Source of the DNA: Burkholderiales bacterium
GTDB lineage: Bacteria; Pseudomonadota; Gammaproteobacteria; Burkholderiales; Burkholderiaceae_C
Direction: 5' to 3'
Length of the DNA stretch: 64,000 nt
Assembly (NCBI GenBank): GCA_016191525.1
Contig: JACPOK010000016.1
Coordinates: 248,001 to 312,000, forward strand
Shown here: piece by piece, positions 17,955-28,431 of the stretch
Numbering within the stretch: the stretch's first letter is position 1
Layout of the letters: every line of letters begins with the position of its first letter
The notes under the pieces: model-generated
Told to the model about the DNA's origin: nothing
The model's database searches: none
The model's input: only the letters and a program-made list of their open reading frames with translations
Program-made: the position numbers and the translations under genes

Positions 17955-18829
17955 CCGGCGGGCTTCGCGGCCATGCCGGCGTCCAGCGCGGCGGCCCAGC
18001 GGTCCAGCGCCGCGTCGGGCCCGCCGCGGGCAACGATCTGGTCAACCAGCCGGCGTGTGCGCGGCAGGTTGCCGGCCAGCCAGCTGTCGCACAGGTTCTT
18101 CAGCGCGAAGCAGCGCCACTGCAGGTTGGTCTCCTGCACCGCCAAGCAGGACACCAGCGAATCCCACTCGGGCTGCGGCCGGCGCCAGTTGCCATACAGC
18201 GCGCCCAGCAGGGCGGCCGGCGGCTCGGGCCACCACACCTCACCCGAGGGGCCGTCGCGGCTGGCCAGCGTGAACCAGGGGTAGTGCGTAATGCGCTGGT
18301 GCGACGGCGGCCTGCCATACAGCCAGACGCCGCCTACCATGCGGTTGTGCTCCGGTTCGCGCCGGATGCCGAACAGGTCGATGGAGAGCCGTGGCTCGCC
18401 CAGGACGAAGCAAGCCATGTTGCCGAACGGCGGCCCATTGCCGGCGCGCTGCAACCCCATGGCCTGCAGGGTGCGGCAGGCCATCGTGAAATCTTCCAGC
18501 CACACGCCCAGGTCGGCATCCTTGTCATTGGGCAGCAGCCGGCCGTCGCGCTCCAGCCCGAGCAGCGTGCCGGCAAAAGGAAACGCGCCGCAGCCGGCGC
18601 GCCGCAGCTGCGCCAGGATCTGCCACAGCGCCGAAGTGATTTCCGTTTCATTCCACGGCGCGGGCGCCGGCGTTTGCGCGCGCGCCGCCTGGCCTGCGTG
18701 CGCCAGCGCGGCCAGCAGCTCCAGCGCTTCGTGCGTGGCGTCGTGCATCAGTTGCAGGTCGCCTTGCAGCATGGCCGCATCGGCGCGCGCCAGGCCTTCG
18801 TTGATCTGCGCCAGCGCGGGCAGATTCAA
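17951..18829 (-). CDS. LicD/fukutin-like nucleotidyltransferase-fold protein (292 aa)
   Basis: LicD proteins transfer phosphocholine or related phosphodiester headgroups to glycans. The diagnostic stretch AGTLLGLERDGRLLPNDKDA and then DLGVW parallels the LicD consensus [20 protein letters not shown]. Asp residues here are the likely metal ligands, followed by SIDLFGIRRE. About 55 helical residues precede the domain. The start is a TTG overlapping the stop of the upstream flavoprotein gene (TTGA), with GGAAG 6 bp before it. The track ORF extends too far upstream. It ends overlapping the start of the IspD-like gene, so the pair is coupled. Confidence 0.75.
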   Translation of the reverse strand: MNLPALAQINEGLARADAAMLQGDLQLMHDATHEALELLAALAHAGQAARAQTPAPAPWNETEITSALWQILAQLRRAGCGAFPFAGTLLGLERDGRLLPNDKDADLGVWLEDFTMACRTLQAMGLQRAGNGPPFGNMACFVLGEPRLSIDLFGIRREPEHNRMVGGVWLYGRPPSHQRITHYPWFTLASRDGPSGEVWWPEPPAALLGALYGNWRRPQPEWDSLVSCLAVQETNLQWRCFALKNLCDSWLAGNLPRTRRLVDQIVARGGPDAALDRWAAALDAGMAAKPAG

Positions 18830-21258
18830 GGCCGTCTTCCGGTGGCAGGCGCCGGCGCGGGCCAGCGGTCGTGCAGCGCCACGTCCACCAGTTCGCCCCA
18901 CAGCTGCACCTGCGCGCGTGTGCCGGCGTGCGGCAGGTTGGCCCCCGGCCCGCGCAGGTAGCCCAGCGCCACGCAGGCGCCGGCCAGCGGGCTGTAGCCG
19001 GCCGAGGAGATTTCGCCGGCCGGCTCGCCCTCCAGCAATATGGCTTCGCCGCCCCAGGCAAAAGGCCGGCCTGATGTGAACACCAGCGTCACCAGCTTCT
19101 TGCGCAGCGGCTGGCCCTGCGTGGCCAGCAGGGCGGCGCGGCCGATGAAATCGGCCGGCTTGTCCAGCTTGATGCTGAACGCCAGCCCGGCTTCCCATGG
19201 TGTTTCGTCTGGGCCCAGTTCCGCGCCCCAGGCGCGGCGGCCCTGCTCAATGCGCAAAGCATCCAGCGCGTAGTAGCCGGCGTCGCGCAGGCCCAGGTCC
19301 TTGCCCGCTTCCTGCAGCGCCAGGTACACATGGCGCGTCATCTCCACCGGCACGTACAGCTCGAAGCCCGGCCCGCCGACATAGCTCATGCGCGCGGCGC
19401 GCACACGCGCCAGGCCCAGGTCGATCTCTTTGGTCCACGAGAACTTCAGCGCCTCGGGCGACAGGTCGTCCGGGCTCACGCGCGCCAGCAGCTCGCGCGC
19501 TTTGGGGCCCATGACGGAGAGCACGCAGTACAGGGCCGACACGTCGGTCAGCACGGCCCGCTCGTCCTCGCCTATGTGGCGGTGGATCCAGTCGAAGTCG
19601 CGCGTGGCCTGGCCCGAACCGGTCACGATGAGGAAGCGGTCCGCGGCCTGCCGCATGACAGTGAGGTCGCTTTCAAAACCGCCGCGCTCGTTGAGCATGG
19701 CGGTGTAGACCATCTTGCCCACGGGCACGTCCATCTCGTTGGCGCACAGCCGTTGCAACACGGCCAGCGCATCGCGGCCTTGCAGCAGCAGCTTGGAAAA
19801 CGAGGTCTGGTCGTACAGGGCGACGGCCTCGCGGGTGGCCTTCTGCTCCTCGACCATCCAGGGCAACCAGCCGGGAGTGTCCAGCGTGTACTCTGGGCGG
19901 GGCCTGTCCGCCGGCCTGAAATAGCTGGCGCGTTCCCAGCCGTTCTTGCTGCCGAATTCCGCACCTTTGGCGGCCAGCACGTCATACAGCGGCGAGGTGC
20001 GCAGCGGCCGCGCGGTCTCCAGCTCCTGCCGCGGCCAGCGCATCGCGTAGTGCAGGCCCAGGGTTTCGCCGGTGCGCTCGGCCAGGGCCTTGCGGTTGCC
20101 GGTGAAGCTGCCGAAGCGGCGGATGTCCACGTCCCACAGGTCGGTGGAGGGCTCGCCGCCGACGATCCATTCGGCCATCAGGCGGCCCGCGCCGCCGCTG
20201 TTGGCGATGCCCGCTGAATTGAAGCCGGCGCAGACGAAATAGTTGCGCAGTTCGGGCGATTCGCCCAGGATGAAGTTGCCGTCCGGCGTGAAGCTCTCCG
20301 GCCCGTTCAAAAGCATTTTGATCTCGGCCGTCTCCAGGCAGGGCGTGCGGTGCATGGCGGCCGTCATCAGGATCTCGAATTGGTCCCAGTCTTCCCCCAG
20401 CAGCTCGAACTGGAAGGTGCTGGGGATGGGGTCCATCTTCCAGGGCTTGGCGTTCGGTTCGAACCCGCCCATCACCAGCCCGCCCACTTCTTCCTTGTAG
20501 TAGATGAAGCCATCCGGGTCGCGCATCACCGGCAGCATGGGGTGCACGCCGGGAATCTTGCCGGTGACGATGTAGAAATGCTCGGCGGAATACAGCGGCA
20601 CATTGACACCGGCCAGCGCGCCGAACTGCCGGGCCCACTGGCCGCCGCAGTTCACCAGGGTTTCGCAGCGGATCTCGCCCTGCGCCGTGCGCACGCCCAC
20701 GGCCCGGCCCTTCTCCACGATGACGCCGGTGACCTCGACACCTTCCATGATCTTCACGCCGCGGTTGCGCGCGCCCTTGGCCAGCGACATGCACAGGTCG
20801 GCCGGGTTGGCCTTGCCGTCGCCGGGCAGCCACAGCGCGCCCTGCAGGTCGTCGGTGCGCATCACGGGGTACTTGTCGCCCGCTTCGGCCGGCGAAATCT
20901 CGTGGCACTCCACGCCGAAGCTGCGCGCCATGGCCAGCTGCTTTCGCAACACCTTCATGCGCTCGGGCGTCTTGGCGACGTTCACGCTGCCGCATTGCTT
21001 CCAGCCCGTGGCCAGGCCGGTCTCGGCCTCCAGCGTAGCGTACAGCTCGATGCCGTAGCGGCTCATCTGAGTCATGTTGCGGTTGGGCCGCATCTGGCCC
21101 ACCAGCCCGGCGGCGTGCCAGGTGGTGCCGCTGGTCAGCTTGCCTTGCTCCAGCAGCAGCACGTCGGTGCGCCCAAGCTTCGCCAGGTGATAGGCCACCG
21201 AGCAGCCGGCGATGCCGCCGCCGACGATGATGGTTTGGACGTGCGAAGGCAGTGTCAT
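18826..21258 (-). CDS. Dimethylglycine/sarcosine dehydrogenase-like flavoprotein (810 aa)
   Basis: This two-part enzyme probably removes N-methyl groups and passes the one-carbon unit to tetrahydrofolate. Residues 1-about 400 form a DAO-type FAD domain starting IIVGGGIAGCSVAYHLAKLG. His48 in TSGTTWHAAGL is at the covalent-FAD position of this family. Residues about 430-800 are a GcvT-like folate-binding module (DQTSFSKLLLQGRDAL, SYVGGPGFELYVPVEM). Length matches the 800-850 of the family. It sits in the phosphonate arm, 3 bp after the EamA gene, which suggests an N-methylated aminophosphonate or its product as substrate. That link is inference. Confidence 0.88.
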   Translation of the reverse strand: MTLPSHVQTIIVGGGIAGCSVAYHLAKLGRTDVLLLEQGKLTSGTTWHAAGLVGQMRPNRNMTQMSRYGIELYATLEAETGLATGWKQCGSVNVAKTPERMKVLRKQLAMARSFGVECHEISPAEAGDKYPVMRTDDLQGALWLPGDGKANPADLCMSLAKGARNRGVKIMEGVEVTGVIVEKGRAVGVRTAQGEIRCETLVNCGGQWARQFGALAGVNVPLYSAEHFYIVTGKIPGVHPMLPVMRDPDGFIYYKEEVGGLVMGGFEPNAKPWKMDPIPSTFQFELLGEDWDQFEILMTAAMHRTPCLETAEIKMLLNGPESFTPDGNFILGESPELRNYFVCAGFNSAGIANSGGAGRLMAEWIVGGEPSTDLWDVDIRRFGSFTGNRKALAERTGETLGLHYAMRWPRQELETARPLRTSPLYDVLAAKGAEFGSKNGWERASYFRPADRPRPEYTLDTPGWLPWMVEEQKATREAVALYDQTSFSKLLLQGRDALAVLQRLCANEMDVPVGKMVYTAMLNERGGFESDLTVMRQAADRFLIVTGSGQATRDFDWIHRHIGEDERAVLTDVSALYCVLSVMGPKARELLARVSPDDLSPEALKFSWTKEIDLGLARVRAARMSYVGGPGFELYVPVEMTRHVYLALQEAGKDLGLRDAGYYALDALRIEQGRRAWGAELGPDETPWEAGLAFSIKLDKPADFIGRAALLATQGQPLRKKLVTLVFTSGRPFAWGGEAILLEGEPAGEISSAGYSPLAGACVALGYLRGPGANLPHAGTRAQVQLWGELVDVALHDRWPAPAPATGRRP

Positions 21259-21261
21259 TGG

Positions 21262-22107
21262 TTATCCCAGTCGAAGCGCCATGACGCCCGCCACGATGGT
21301 GGCGGTGCCCAGCGCGCGGCGCAAGGTGAATGCTTCCTTCAGGAACCAGCTGCCCAGCACGGCGGCGAACAGCACGGAGGTCTCGCGCAGCGCCGCCACG
21401 GCGGCGACCGGCGCGCGCGTCATGGCCCAAAGCGCGATGCCGTAGGAGCCGAAGGACGCGGCGGCCCCGACCACGCCGACCGGCCAGCGCTTGCGCGCAT
21501 ACGGCCAGACGACGGCACCGCCACGGCGCGCGAACACCATCAGCGCGAACGGCCAGCCGTCCAGCGCGAACAGCGTCACCACGTACTGCAACGCGTTGCC
21601 CGAAGCACGGGCACCCAGCGCGTCAACCACCGTGTAGATGGCGATCACAACCGCGTTGGCCAGCGCGAACCCCACGGCGCGCGGTGAATCCATGGCGTGG
21701 CGCGACAGGCCCAGCGCCAGCACGCCGCAGCTGACGCCGATCACCCCGGCCCAGGCGGCGGGGCTGAGGCTCTCGCCCAGCGTGACGCTGGCCGACAGCG
21801 CCACCAGCAGCGGCGCCGTGCCGCGCATCAGCGGGTAGGTCAGCCCCAGGTCGCCATGCTTGTAGGCGCCGGTGAGCGCGATGTAGTAGCCGATGTGGAT
21901 GACCACGGACGCCAGGATGAATGGCCACGCCGCCACCGGCGGCAAGCCCACCACGGCCAGCATGGGCAGCGCGATGATGGAGCCGATCAGGTGGATCACG
22001 GCGGTGTCCAGCGCCTTGTCCTGGCTGGACTTGACCAGCGCATTCCAGCTGGCGTGCAACAAGGCGCCCATCAGCACGGCCGCGAACACCGGCCATGTCA
22101 GCGTCAT
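21262..22107 (-). CDS. EamA/DMT-family transporter (281 aa)
   Basis: This inner-membrane metabolite transporter has about ten transmembrane helices arranged as two EamA halves (starting WPVFAAVLMGALLHASWNALVK and ALANAVVIAIYTVVDALGA, cited in part). Membrane proteins of this type recur in phosphonate loci of Burkholderiales from memory. Here the start overlaps the stop of the HD gene (ATGA), so it is translationally coupled to it. Direction of transport and substrate are unknown; export of an amine or uptake of an aminophosphonate would both fit. Confidence 0.88.
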   Translation of the reverse strand: MTLTWPVFAAVLMGALLHASWNALVKSSQDKALDTAVIHLIGSIIALPMLAVVGLPPVAAWPFILASVVIHIGYYIALTGAYKHGDLGLTYPLMRGTAPLLVALSASVTLGESLSPAAWAGVIGVSCGVLALGLSRHAMDSPRAVGFALANAVVIAIYTVVDALGARASGNALQYVVTLFALDGWPFALMVFARRGGAVVWPYARKRWPVGVVGAAASFGSYGIALWAMTRAPVAAVAALRETSVLFAAVLGSWFLKEAFTLRRALGTATIVAGVMALRLG

Positions 22108-22652
22108 TGATGGATGGCGCAGCGGCGCGCGCGCTTCAGGAAGTGGGATAGCGGCGGTGTCGGCAGGCCCTCTTCCTTGGCCAGGTCGTCCCAGATCCGC
22201 ACCCGCACCGCCTGGATCGCGCCGGGCTGGCCGATGAAGGCCTGGGCCTGGTCCTCGGTGAAGACGCCGCCCTGCAGCAGCAGTGAGCGCTTGGAATCGG
22301 CCGACAGGGCATCGTGATAGCCCGGGTGCGTGGCGCAGAGGTAGCGCTTGGCGTCCACGTGCAGCCGGATCGCATCGGTCACGCCTGTGGTGAACAGGCC
22401 GCGCAGGAAGGGCAGGGCGCGGTACTGGTGCAGGTCGTCCACGCCCTGCAGCGTGGGGGTGGCGCCCAGGTCGTGCAGCAGGTGGCCCAGGTCATGCAAC
22501 AGCGCCGCCGTGACCAGCTCGTCGTCGGCGCCTTCGCTTTCGGCCTGCAGTGCCGACTGCAGCGCGTGTTCCAGTTGCGTGACAGGTTCGCCGCTGTACT
22601 GCTCGCCGCCGCGCCGCGAAAAGATCTGCTCGATGTCGGCGAGTGTCAGCAC
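22104..22652 (-). CDS. PhnZ-like HD-domain protein of phosphonate loci (182 aa)
   Basis: PhnZ and TmpB are mixed-valent di-iron HD oxygenases that cleave the C-P bond of 1-hydroxylated aminoethylphosphonates. The protein has Tyr19, Glu22 and His29 in YSGEPVTQLEH and His53-Asp54 in LLHDLGH. These spacings equal those of Tyr24, Glu27, His34, His58 and Asp59 of PhnZ as I remember its structure. His75 (LHQY) fits His80. The start is a GTG 4 bp after the upstream stop; no ATG is available. It is coupled to the EamA gene. Related TIGR03276 proteins are annotated only as phosphonate-associated HD proteins, so activity is inferred. Confidence 0.85.
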   Translation of the reverse strand: MLTLADIEQIFSRRGGEQYSGEPVTQLEHALQSALQAESEGADDELVTAALLHDLGHLLHDLGATPTLQGVDDLHQYRALPFLRGLFTTGVTDAIRLHVDAKRYLCATHPGYHDALSADSKRSLLLQGGVFTEDQAQAFIGQPGAIQAVRVRIWDDLAKEEGLPTPPLSHFLKRARRCAIHQ

Positions 22653-22656
22653 AGCT

Positions 22657-23736
22657 TCACATCCACGCCGGAACCGGGTGGATCTTGAAGCTGGAGGGCG
22701 CCATGGCAATGTCGCAGGTCTTGCCGCTCCAGTCGTACAGGTTCTTGTCGAAATTCAGGTGGCCGTACTTCTTCTTGTTGTCCGGCGGAAACTTTTTTTG
22801 CTTCATCGCGTTGATCTTGGCCTTCATCTCGGGCGCGAAGAACGGCCGGCCCGGGTGGAACCCGGTGGAGGTGATGCTGTCATCCGGGAACATGGTGACC
22901 AAGCGCCAGGGGCCGAAGTCCTGGGTGGTGAATGAGTAGGGGCGGCGCATCACGACGCGAACGGCCTTCTGGGCGAAGGTCTCCACCTTGAGGAATTCCA
23001 GCAGGTCACCGATCTGCGGGAAGGCCACTGTCTTGTCCTTGCCCGGGCCCGTCATGTAGGCCGGCTTGGCCACCGTGCCCGGGATGGAGCCCTCAAAAGT
23101 GGAGAGGGGCGTGCGGTTGTAGAACGCCTCGATGCAGGCCAGCACGAATTCGTGCGACACGGCGACAAAACCGGTCTTGCGCTTGTAGCCCATGCCGAAA
23201 AACCGGCCGTGGATGCCATAGCAGAACGAGGTGAAGGGCATGGCCATGCGCACGTTCGGCGAACCCCTGAAGATCATCTCGATGCCCGCGAAGTTGGGCC
23301 CGCTCAGGCCCGCGGCGCAGGTGAGCGCGGCGGTGCGCGCTTCTTCCTGGTGTTCCGGGCCGAGGAAGCCGCCGGACATGATGCCGGCGACGGTCTTGTA
23401 GTCGGTCAGCTCGGGATTGAACGGGCCAATCAGGTCGGTCGCGACGCTCGCGCCGGTGTGGTCCAGCATCCGGTCCTTGTAGTTCAGCGAGTTCCAGCGC
23501 CGGATGACCGCGCCAACGCCCGAGGGGTCGAAGGTCTGGTCGGGCGCGATGCTGGTGGCGCAGCGAACCAGCTGTCCTTCCCAGCCGATCTGGTAGCCGT
23601 GGCGGCCGTAGGCGTGGCTGCCGTCGTGTGCGCGGATTTCATCCCGCAGCCGTGTGGCATGTGCCTGGTAACCGGCCGACCGCGTGCGCATCAGGTCGGC
23701 GACCGCGCCGTATTTGCTTAGATCCAGCTTTCCCAT
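22657..23736 (-). CDS. Unknown protein in the phosphonate arm (359 aa)
   Basis: I do not recognise this protein. It is soluble, 359 residues, and rich in Lys, Phe and Met, with no signal peptide. There is no HxD...H pattern of a 2-oxoglutarate oxygenase, no Rossmann glycine loop and no Walker motif. Conserved-looking blocks are HDGSHAYGRHGYQIGWEGQL, SFCYGIHGRFFGMGY and TSTGFHPGRPFF. The ATG follows GGAGAGG by 5 bp. It ends 4 bp before the HD oxygenase start and lies 40 bp after phnY. In loci with PhnY*-PhnZ or TmpA-TmpB, a hydroxylase occupies this place, so a partner role for the HD protein is a testable guess. Confidence 0.8.
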   Translation of the reverse strand: MGKLDLSKYGAVADLMRTRSAGYQAHATRLRDEIRAHDGSHAYGRHGYQIGWEGQLVRCATSIAPDQTFDPSGVGAVIRRWNSLNYKDRMLDHTGASVATDLIGPFNPELTDYKTVAGIMSGGFLGPEHQEEARTAALTCAAGLSGPNFAGIEMIFRGSPNVRMAMPFTSFCYGIHGRFFGMGYKRKTGFVAVSHEFVLACIEAFYNRTPLSTFEGSIPGTVAKPAYMTGPGKDKTVAFPQIGDLLEFLKVETFAQKAVRVVMRRPYSFTTQDFGPWRLVTMFPDDSITSTGFHPGRPFFAPEMKAKINAMKQKKFPPDNKKKYGHLNFDKNLYDWSGKTCDIAMAPSSFKIHPVPAWM

Positions 23737-23776
23737 GGGCCTCTCCTTTTACACGGTGAGGATTATCCGAAAAAGC

Positions 23777-25234
23777 CTACTGCCAAGGCAAGGAGTAGGT
23801 CTTGAGATTGGTGAAACTCTTGATGGCTTCCTGCACGCCTTCCTTGTAGCCCAGGCCCGAGTCCTTGATGCCGCCGAAGGGCGTCAGCTCCAGGCGGTAG
23901 CCCGGCACCTCGCGCACGTTCACGCTTCCCACGTGCAGCTCGCTGACAAAGCGGGTGATGTAGTCCAGCCGGTTGGTGCACACCGAACTGGACAGGCCGT
24001 ACGCCGTGCCATTGGAGATGCGGATGGCCTCGTCGATGTTGCTGAACCGGATGATTGGCGAGACCGGGCCGAAGGTCTCTTCCTTCGCCACCAGCATTTC
24101 GGGGCTGACGTTGTCCAGCACCGTCGGCGAATACAGCGCGCCCTTGCGCTGGTTGCCCACCAGCAGCCGCGCGCCCTGGGCCATGGCCTCGCCCGCGCGT
24201 GCTTCGAAAAACCGCGCCGCCGCTTCGTCGATGACCGTGCCCATGTCATTGGCCTTGTCCATCGGGTCGCCCCACTTCCAGGCGCGGGTCTTTTCCACCA
24301 CCTGCTCGGTGAAGCGGCCGGCCACGGCTTCGTGCACCAGCATCCGCTTGACGGCAGTGCAGCGCTGGCCCGAATTCTTGTAGGAGCCCTGCACTGCGAG
24401 CGTGGAGGCCTCGTCGATGTCGGCGTCCTCCATCACGATGATGGGGTCGTTGCCGCCCAGCTCCAGCACCACCCGGCGGTAGCCGGCCTTCGAAGCGATG
24501 TACTTGCCGATGGAGACGCCGCCGGTGAAGGTGATGAGGTCTACCTTGGCGTTGGTGATCAGCTCGTCGGCGATCTCGCGCGGGTCGCCGGTCACCACGC
24601 TGAGCATTTCCGGCGGCAGCCCCGCCTCGTACAGGATGTCGGCAAACAGGATGGCCGAGAACGGCACCTTTTCCGAGGGCTTGAGCACCATGCGGTTGTT
24701 GGTCGCGATGCTGGGCACCACCTTGTGCGCCACCTGGTTCATCGGGTGGTTGAACGGCGTGATGGCGGTGATCACGCCCAAGAGCGGCGAGCGGTGCGTG
24801 AACACCTTGCGCTTCTTGCCGTGGTGGGTGAGGTCGCAGCTGAAGATCTGGCCGTCGTCCTTGAGCACCTCGTTGGCGCCGAACAGCAGCACGTCGCTCA
24901 CGCGGCCGGCCTCATAGATCGCGTCCTTGATGCACAGGCCGGCTTCGGCGGTGATCAGCCGGGCCACTTCGTCCAGTCGCGCCTGGATCAGGGCCGCGGC
25001 CTTGTTCAGGATGGCGGCGCGCTCGTAGCGGGTGAGTTTGGGCTGGCAGGCGTGGGCGATGTCAAAGGCTTCGCGCACTTCTTCCAGCGTGGCCTTCGGC
25101 ACCGTGCCGATCTGCTTTTCGGTATAGGGGTTGAATACCGCGATGGCGCGCTCGCCGCCGCGGCCCTCGCCCACCTTGCGGCCGGCGATGCGCATCAGGT
25201 TGAGCTGCCGGTCCCGGATGTAGTCGTCGATCAC
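23777..25234 (-). CDS. phnY: Phosphonoacetaldehyde dehydrogenase
   Basis: The enzyme oxidises phosphonoacetaldehyde to phosphonoacetate with NAD, the second step of 2-aminoethylphosphonate breakdown by the PhnWYA route. The 485-residue aldehyde dehydrogenase fold shows the general-base glutamate in VVLELGGNDP and the catalytic cysteine in NSGQRCTAVKR. ITPFNHPMNQVAHK forms part of the cofactor site. The GTG start follows GGAGG. It begins 15 bp after phnA in the same direction, and its context with phnA and phnW supports the substrate. Confidence 0.93.
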   Translation of the reverse strand: MIDDYIRDRQLNLMRIAGRKVGEGRGGERAIAVFNPYTEKQIGTVPKATLEEVREAFDIAHACQPKLTRYERAAILNKAAALIQARLDEVARLITAEAGLCIKDAIYEAGRVSDVLLFGANEVLKDDGQIFSCDLTHHGKKRKVFTHRSPLLGVITAITPFNHPMNQVAHKVVPSIATNNRMVLKPSEKVPFSAILFADILYEAGLPPEMLSVVTGDPREIADELITNAKVDLITFTGGVSIGKYIASKAGYRRVVLELGGNDPIIVMEDADIDEASTLAVQGSYKNSGQRCTAVKRMLVHEAVAGRFTEQVVEKTRAWKWGDPMDKANDMGTVIDEAAARFFEARAGEAMAQGARLLVGNQRKGALYSPTVLDNVSPEMLVAKEETFGPVSPIIRFSNIDEAIRISNGTAYGLSSSVCTNRLDYITRFVSELHVGSVNVREVPGYRLELTPFGGIKDSGLGYKEGVQEAIKSFTNLKTYSLPWQ

Positions 25235-25249
25235 GAGCGCCTCCGCCGT

Positions 25250-27191
<1,942 letters not shown>

Positions 27192-27198
27192 GCCCCGC

Positions 27199-27230
27199 AT
27201 TAAAGCAGCATCTGGCGGATTGTCAACAAT
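27199..27230 (-). promoter_or_regulatory. Promoter and operator of the phnR-phnA arm
   Basis: On the minus strand TTGACA, a 16-bp spacer and TTTAAT make a near-consensus sigma-70 promoter. The -35 lies inside the palindrome ATTGTCAACAAT (27219-27230), which fits the GT-N2-AC operator pattern of FadR-type GntR proteins. Binding there would repress the regulator and the left arm. Confidence 0.6.
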
Positions 27231-27242
27231 CTGCAAAAAACA

Positions 27243-27272
27243 ATTGACAACATTTTGACGCCAGCGTTAAAT
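27243..27272 (+). promoter_or_regulatory. Promoter and operator of the transporter-phnW arm
   Basis: TTGACA at 27244, a 17-bp spacer and TTAAAT at 27267 make a strong-looking sigma-70 promoter reading toward the transporter. ATTGACAACATT at 27243-27254 matches the left operator ATTGTCAACAAT at 10 of 12 positions, centred 24 bp away, and covers the -35. A roughly 97-nt leader precedes the first gene. Confidence 0.6.
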
Positions 27273-27376
27273 CGATTCCAAGGTGCGTGGATGAGGGGAT
27301 GAGCTTCGAGAGCGTCATCACACTGTCACCGGTGGTTGCCAGCATTGCTTCCTTTTTTGCCTTTAGAGGAGTTCCC

Positions 27377-28414
27377 ATGCGCCAGTCGAAAATCATCCAG
27401 TCCCTCATGCTCGCGGGGCTTGCCGCGTTCGCGGCCTCGGCCTTCGCCCAGAAGACCCAGCTGCTGGTCTACACGGCGCTGGAAACCGACCAGATCAAGG
27501 CCTACCAGGAAGGCTTCAACAAGGCCAACCCCGATATCGAGATCAAGTGGGTGCGCGACTCCACGGGCGTCATCACCGCCAAGCTGCTGGCCGAAAAGAA
27601 CAATCCGCAGGCCGACGTGGTGATGGGCGTGGCCGCTTCCAGCCTGGCACTGCTGGACAGCCAGGGCATGCTGATTCCCTACGCGCCGCTGAACCTTGAC
27701 GGCATCATGAGCCAATATAAGGACAAGAAGACGCCGCCCGCCTGGTTCGGCATGGACGTGTGGGGCGCCACGGTTTGCTTCAATACGGTGGAAGCGCAAA
27801 AGCGCAACCTCCCCAAGCCCGAAACCTGGAAAGACCTGACCAAGCCCATCTACAAGGGCCAGATCGTCATGCCCAACCCCGCCTCCAGCGGCACCGGTTA
27901 CTTCGACGTGACGGGGTGGCTCACCATGTTCGGCGACGACAAGGGCAAGGGCGGCGGCTGGAAGTACATGGACGCGCTGCACGAGAACATGGCGCAGTAC
28001 ACGCACTCGGGCTCCAAGCCCTGCAACATGGCGGCGGCCGGCGAGTTCGTCATGGGCATCTCGTTCGAATACCGCGGCAACACCAACAAGGCCAAGGGCG
28101 CGCCCATCGACTTGGTCTTCCCCAAGGAAGGCCTGGGCTGGGACCTGGAAGCCTTTGCCATCCACAAGGGCACCAAGAAGCTGGACGCCGCCAAGAAACT
28201 GGCCGACTGGGCTTCCGGCAAGGACGCCATGATGCTGTATGGCAAGAACTTCGCCATCACCGCGCAGCCGGGCCTGGCGCCCCCGCTGGCCAACGTGCCC
28301 AAGGACTATGAGGCGCGCCTGGTGAAGATGGATTTCAAGTGGGCCGCCGACAACCGCGAGCGCATCCTGGCCGAATGGACGCGCCGCTACGACGGCAAGA
28401 GCGAAAAGCGCTGA
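27377..28414 (+). CDS. phnS2: 2-Aminoethylphosphonate ABC transporter, periplasmic binding protein
   Basis: This protein captures aminoethylphosphonate in the periplasm. A signal peptide runs to about residue 25 (SAFAQ). The mature protein begins TQLLVYTALETDQIKAYQEG, the start pattern of iron/AEP-type (FbpA-like) binding proteins. The family name follows TIGR03261 from memory. The ATG at 27377 has AGAGGAG upstream; the track start at 27287 would put about 30 residues before the signal peptide. ATPase, permease and phnW follow in the same operon. Confidence 0.9.
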   Translation: MRQSKIIQSLMLAGLAAFAASAFAQKTQLLVYTALETDQIKAYQEGFNKANPDIEIKWVRDSTGVITAKLLAEKNNPQADVVMGVAASSLALLDSQGMLIPYAPLNLDGIMSQYKDKKTPPAWFGMDVWGATVCFNTVEAQKRNLPKPETWKDLTKPIYKGQIVMPNPASSGTGYFDVTGWLTMFGDDKGKGGGWKYMDALHENMAQYTHSGSKPCNMAAAGEFVMGISFEYRGNTNKAKGAPIDLVFPKEGLGWDLEAFAIHKGTKKLDAAKKLADWASGKDAMMLYGKNFAITAQPGLAPPLANVPKDYEARLVKMDFKWAADNRERILAEWTRRYDGKSEKR

Positions 28415-28431
28415 CCGCGGCGGGATAGAGG

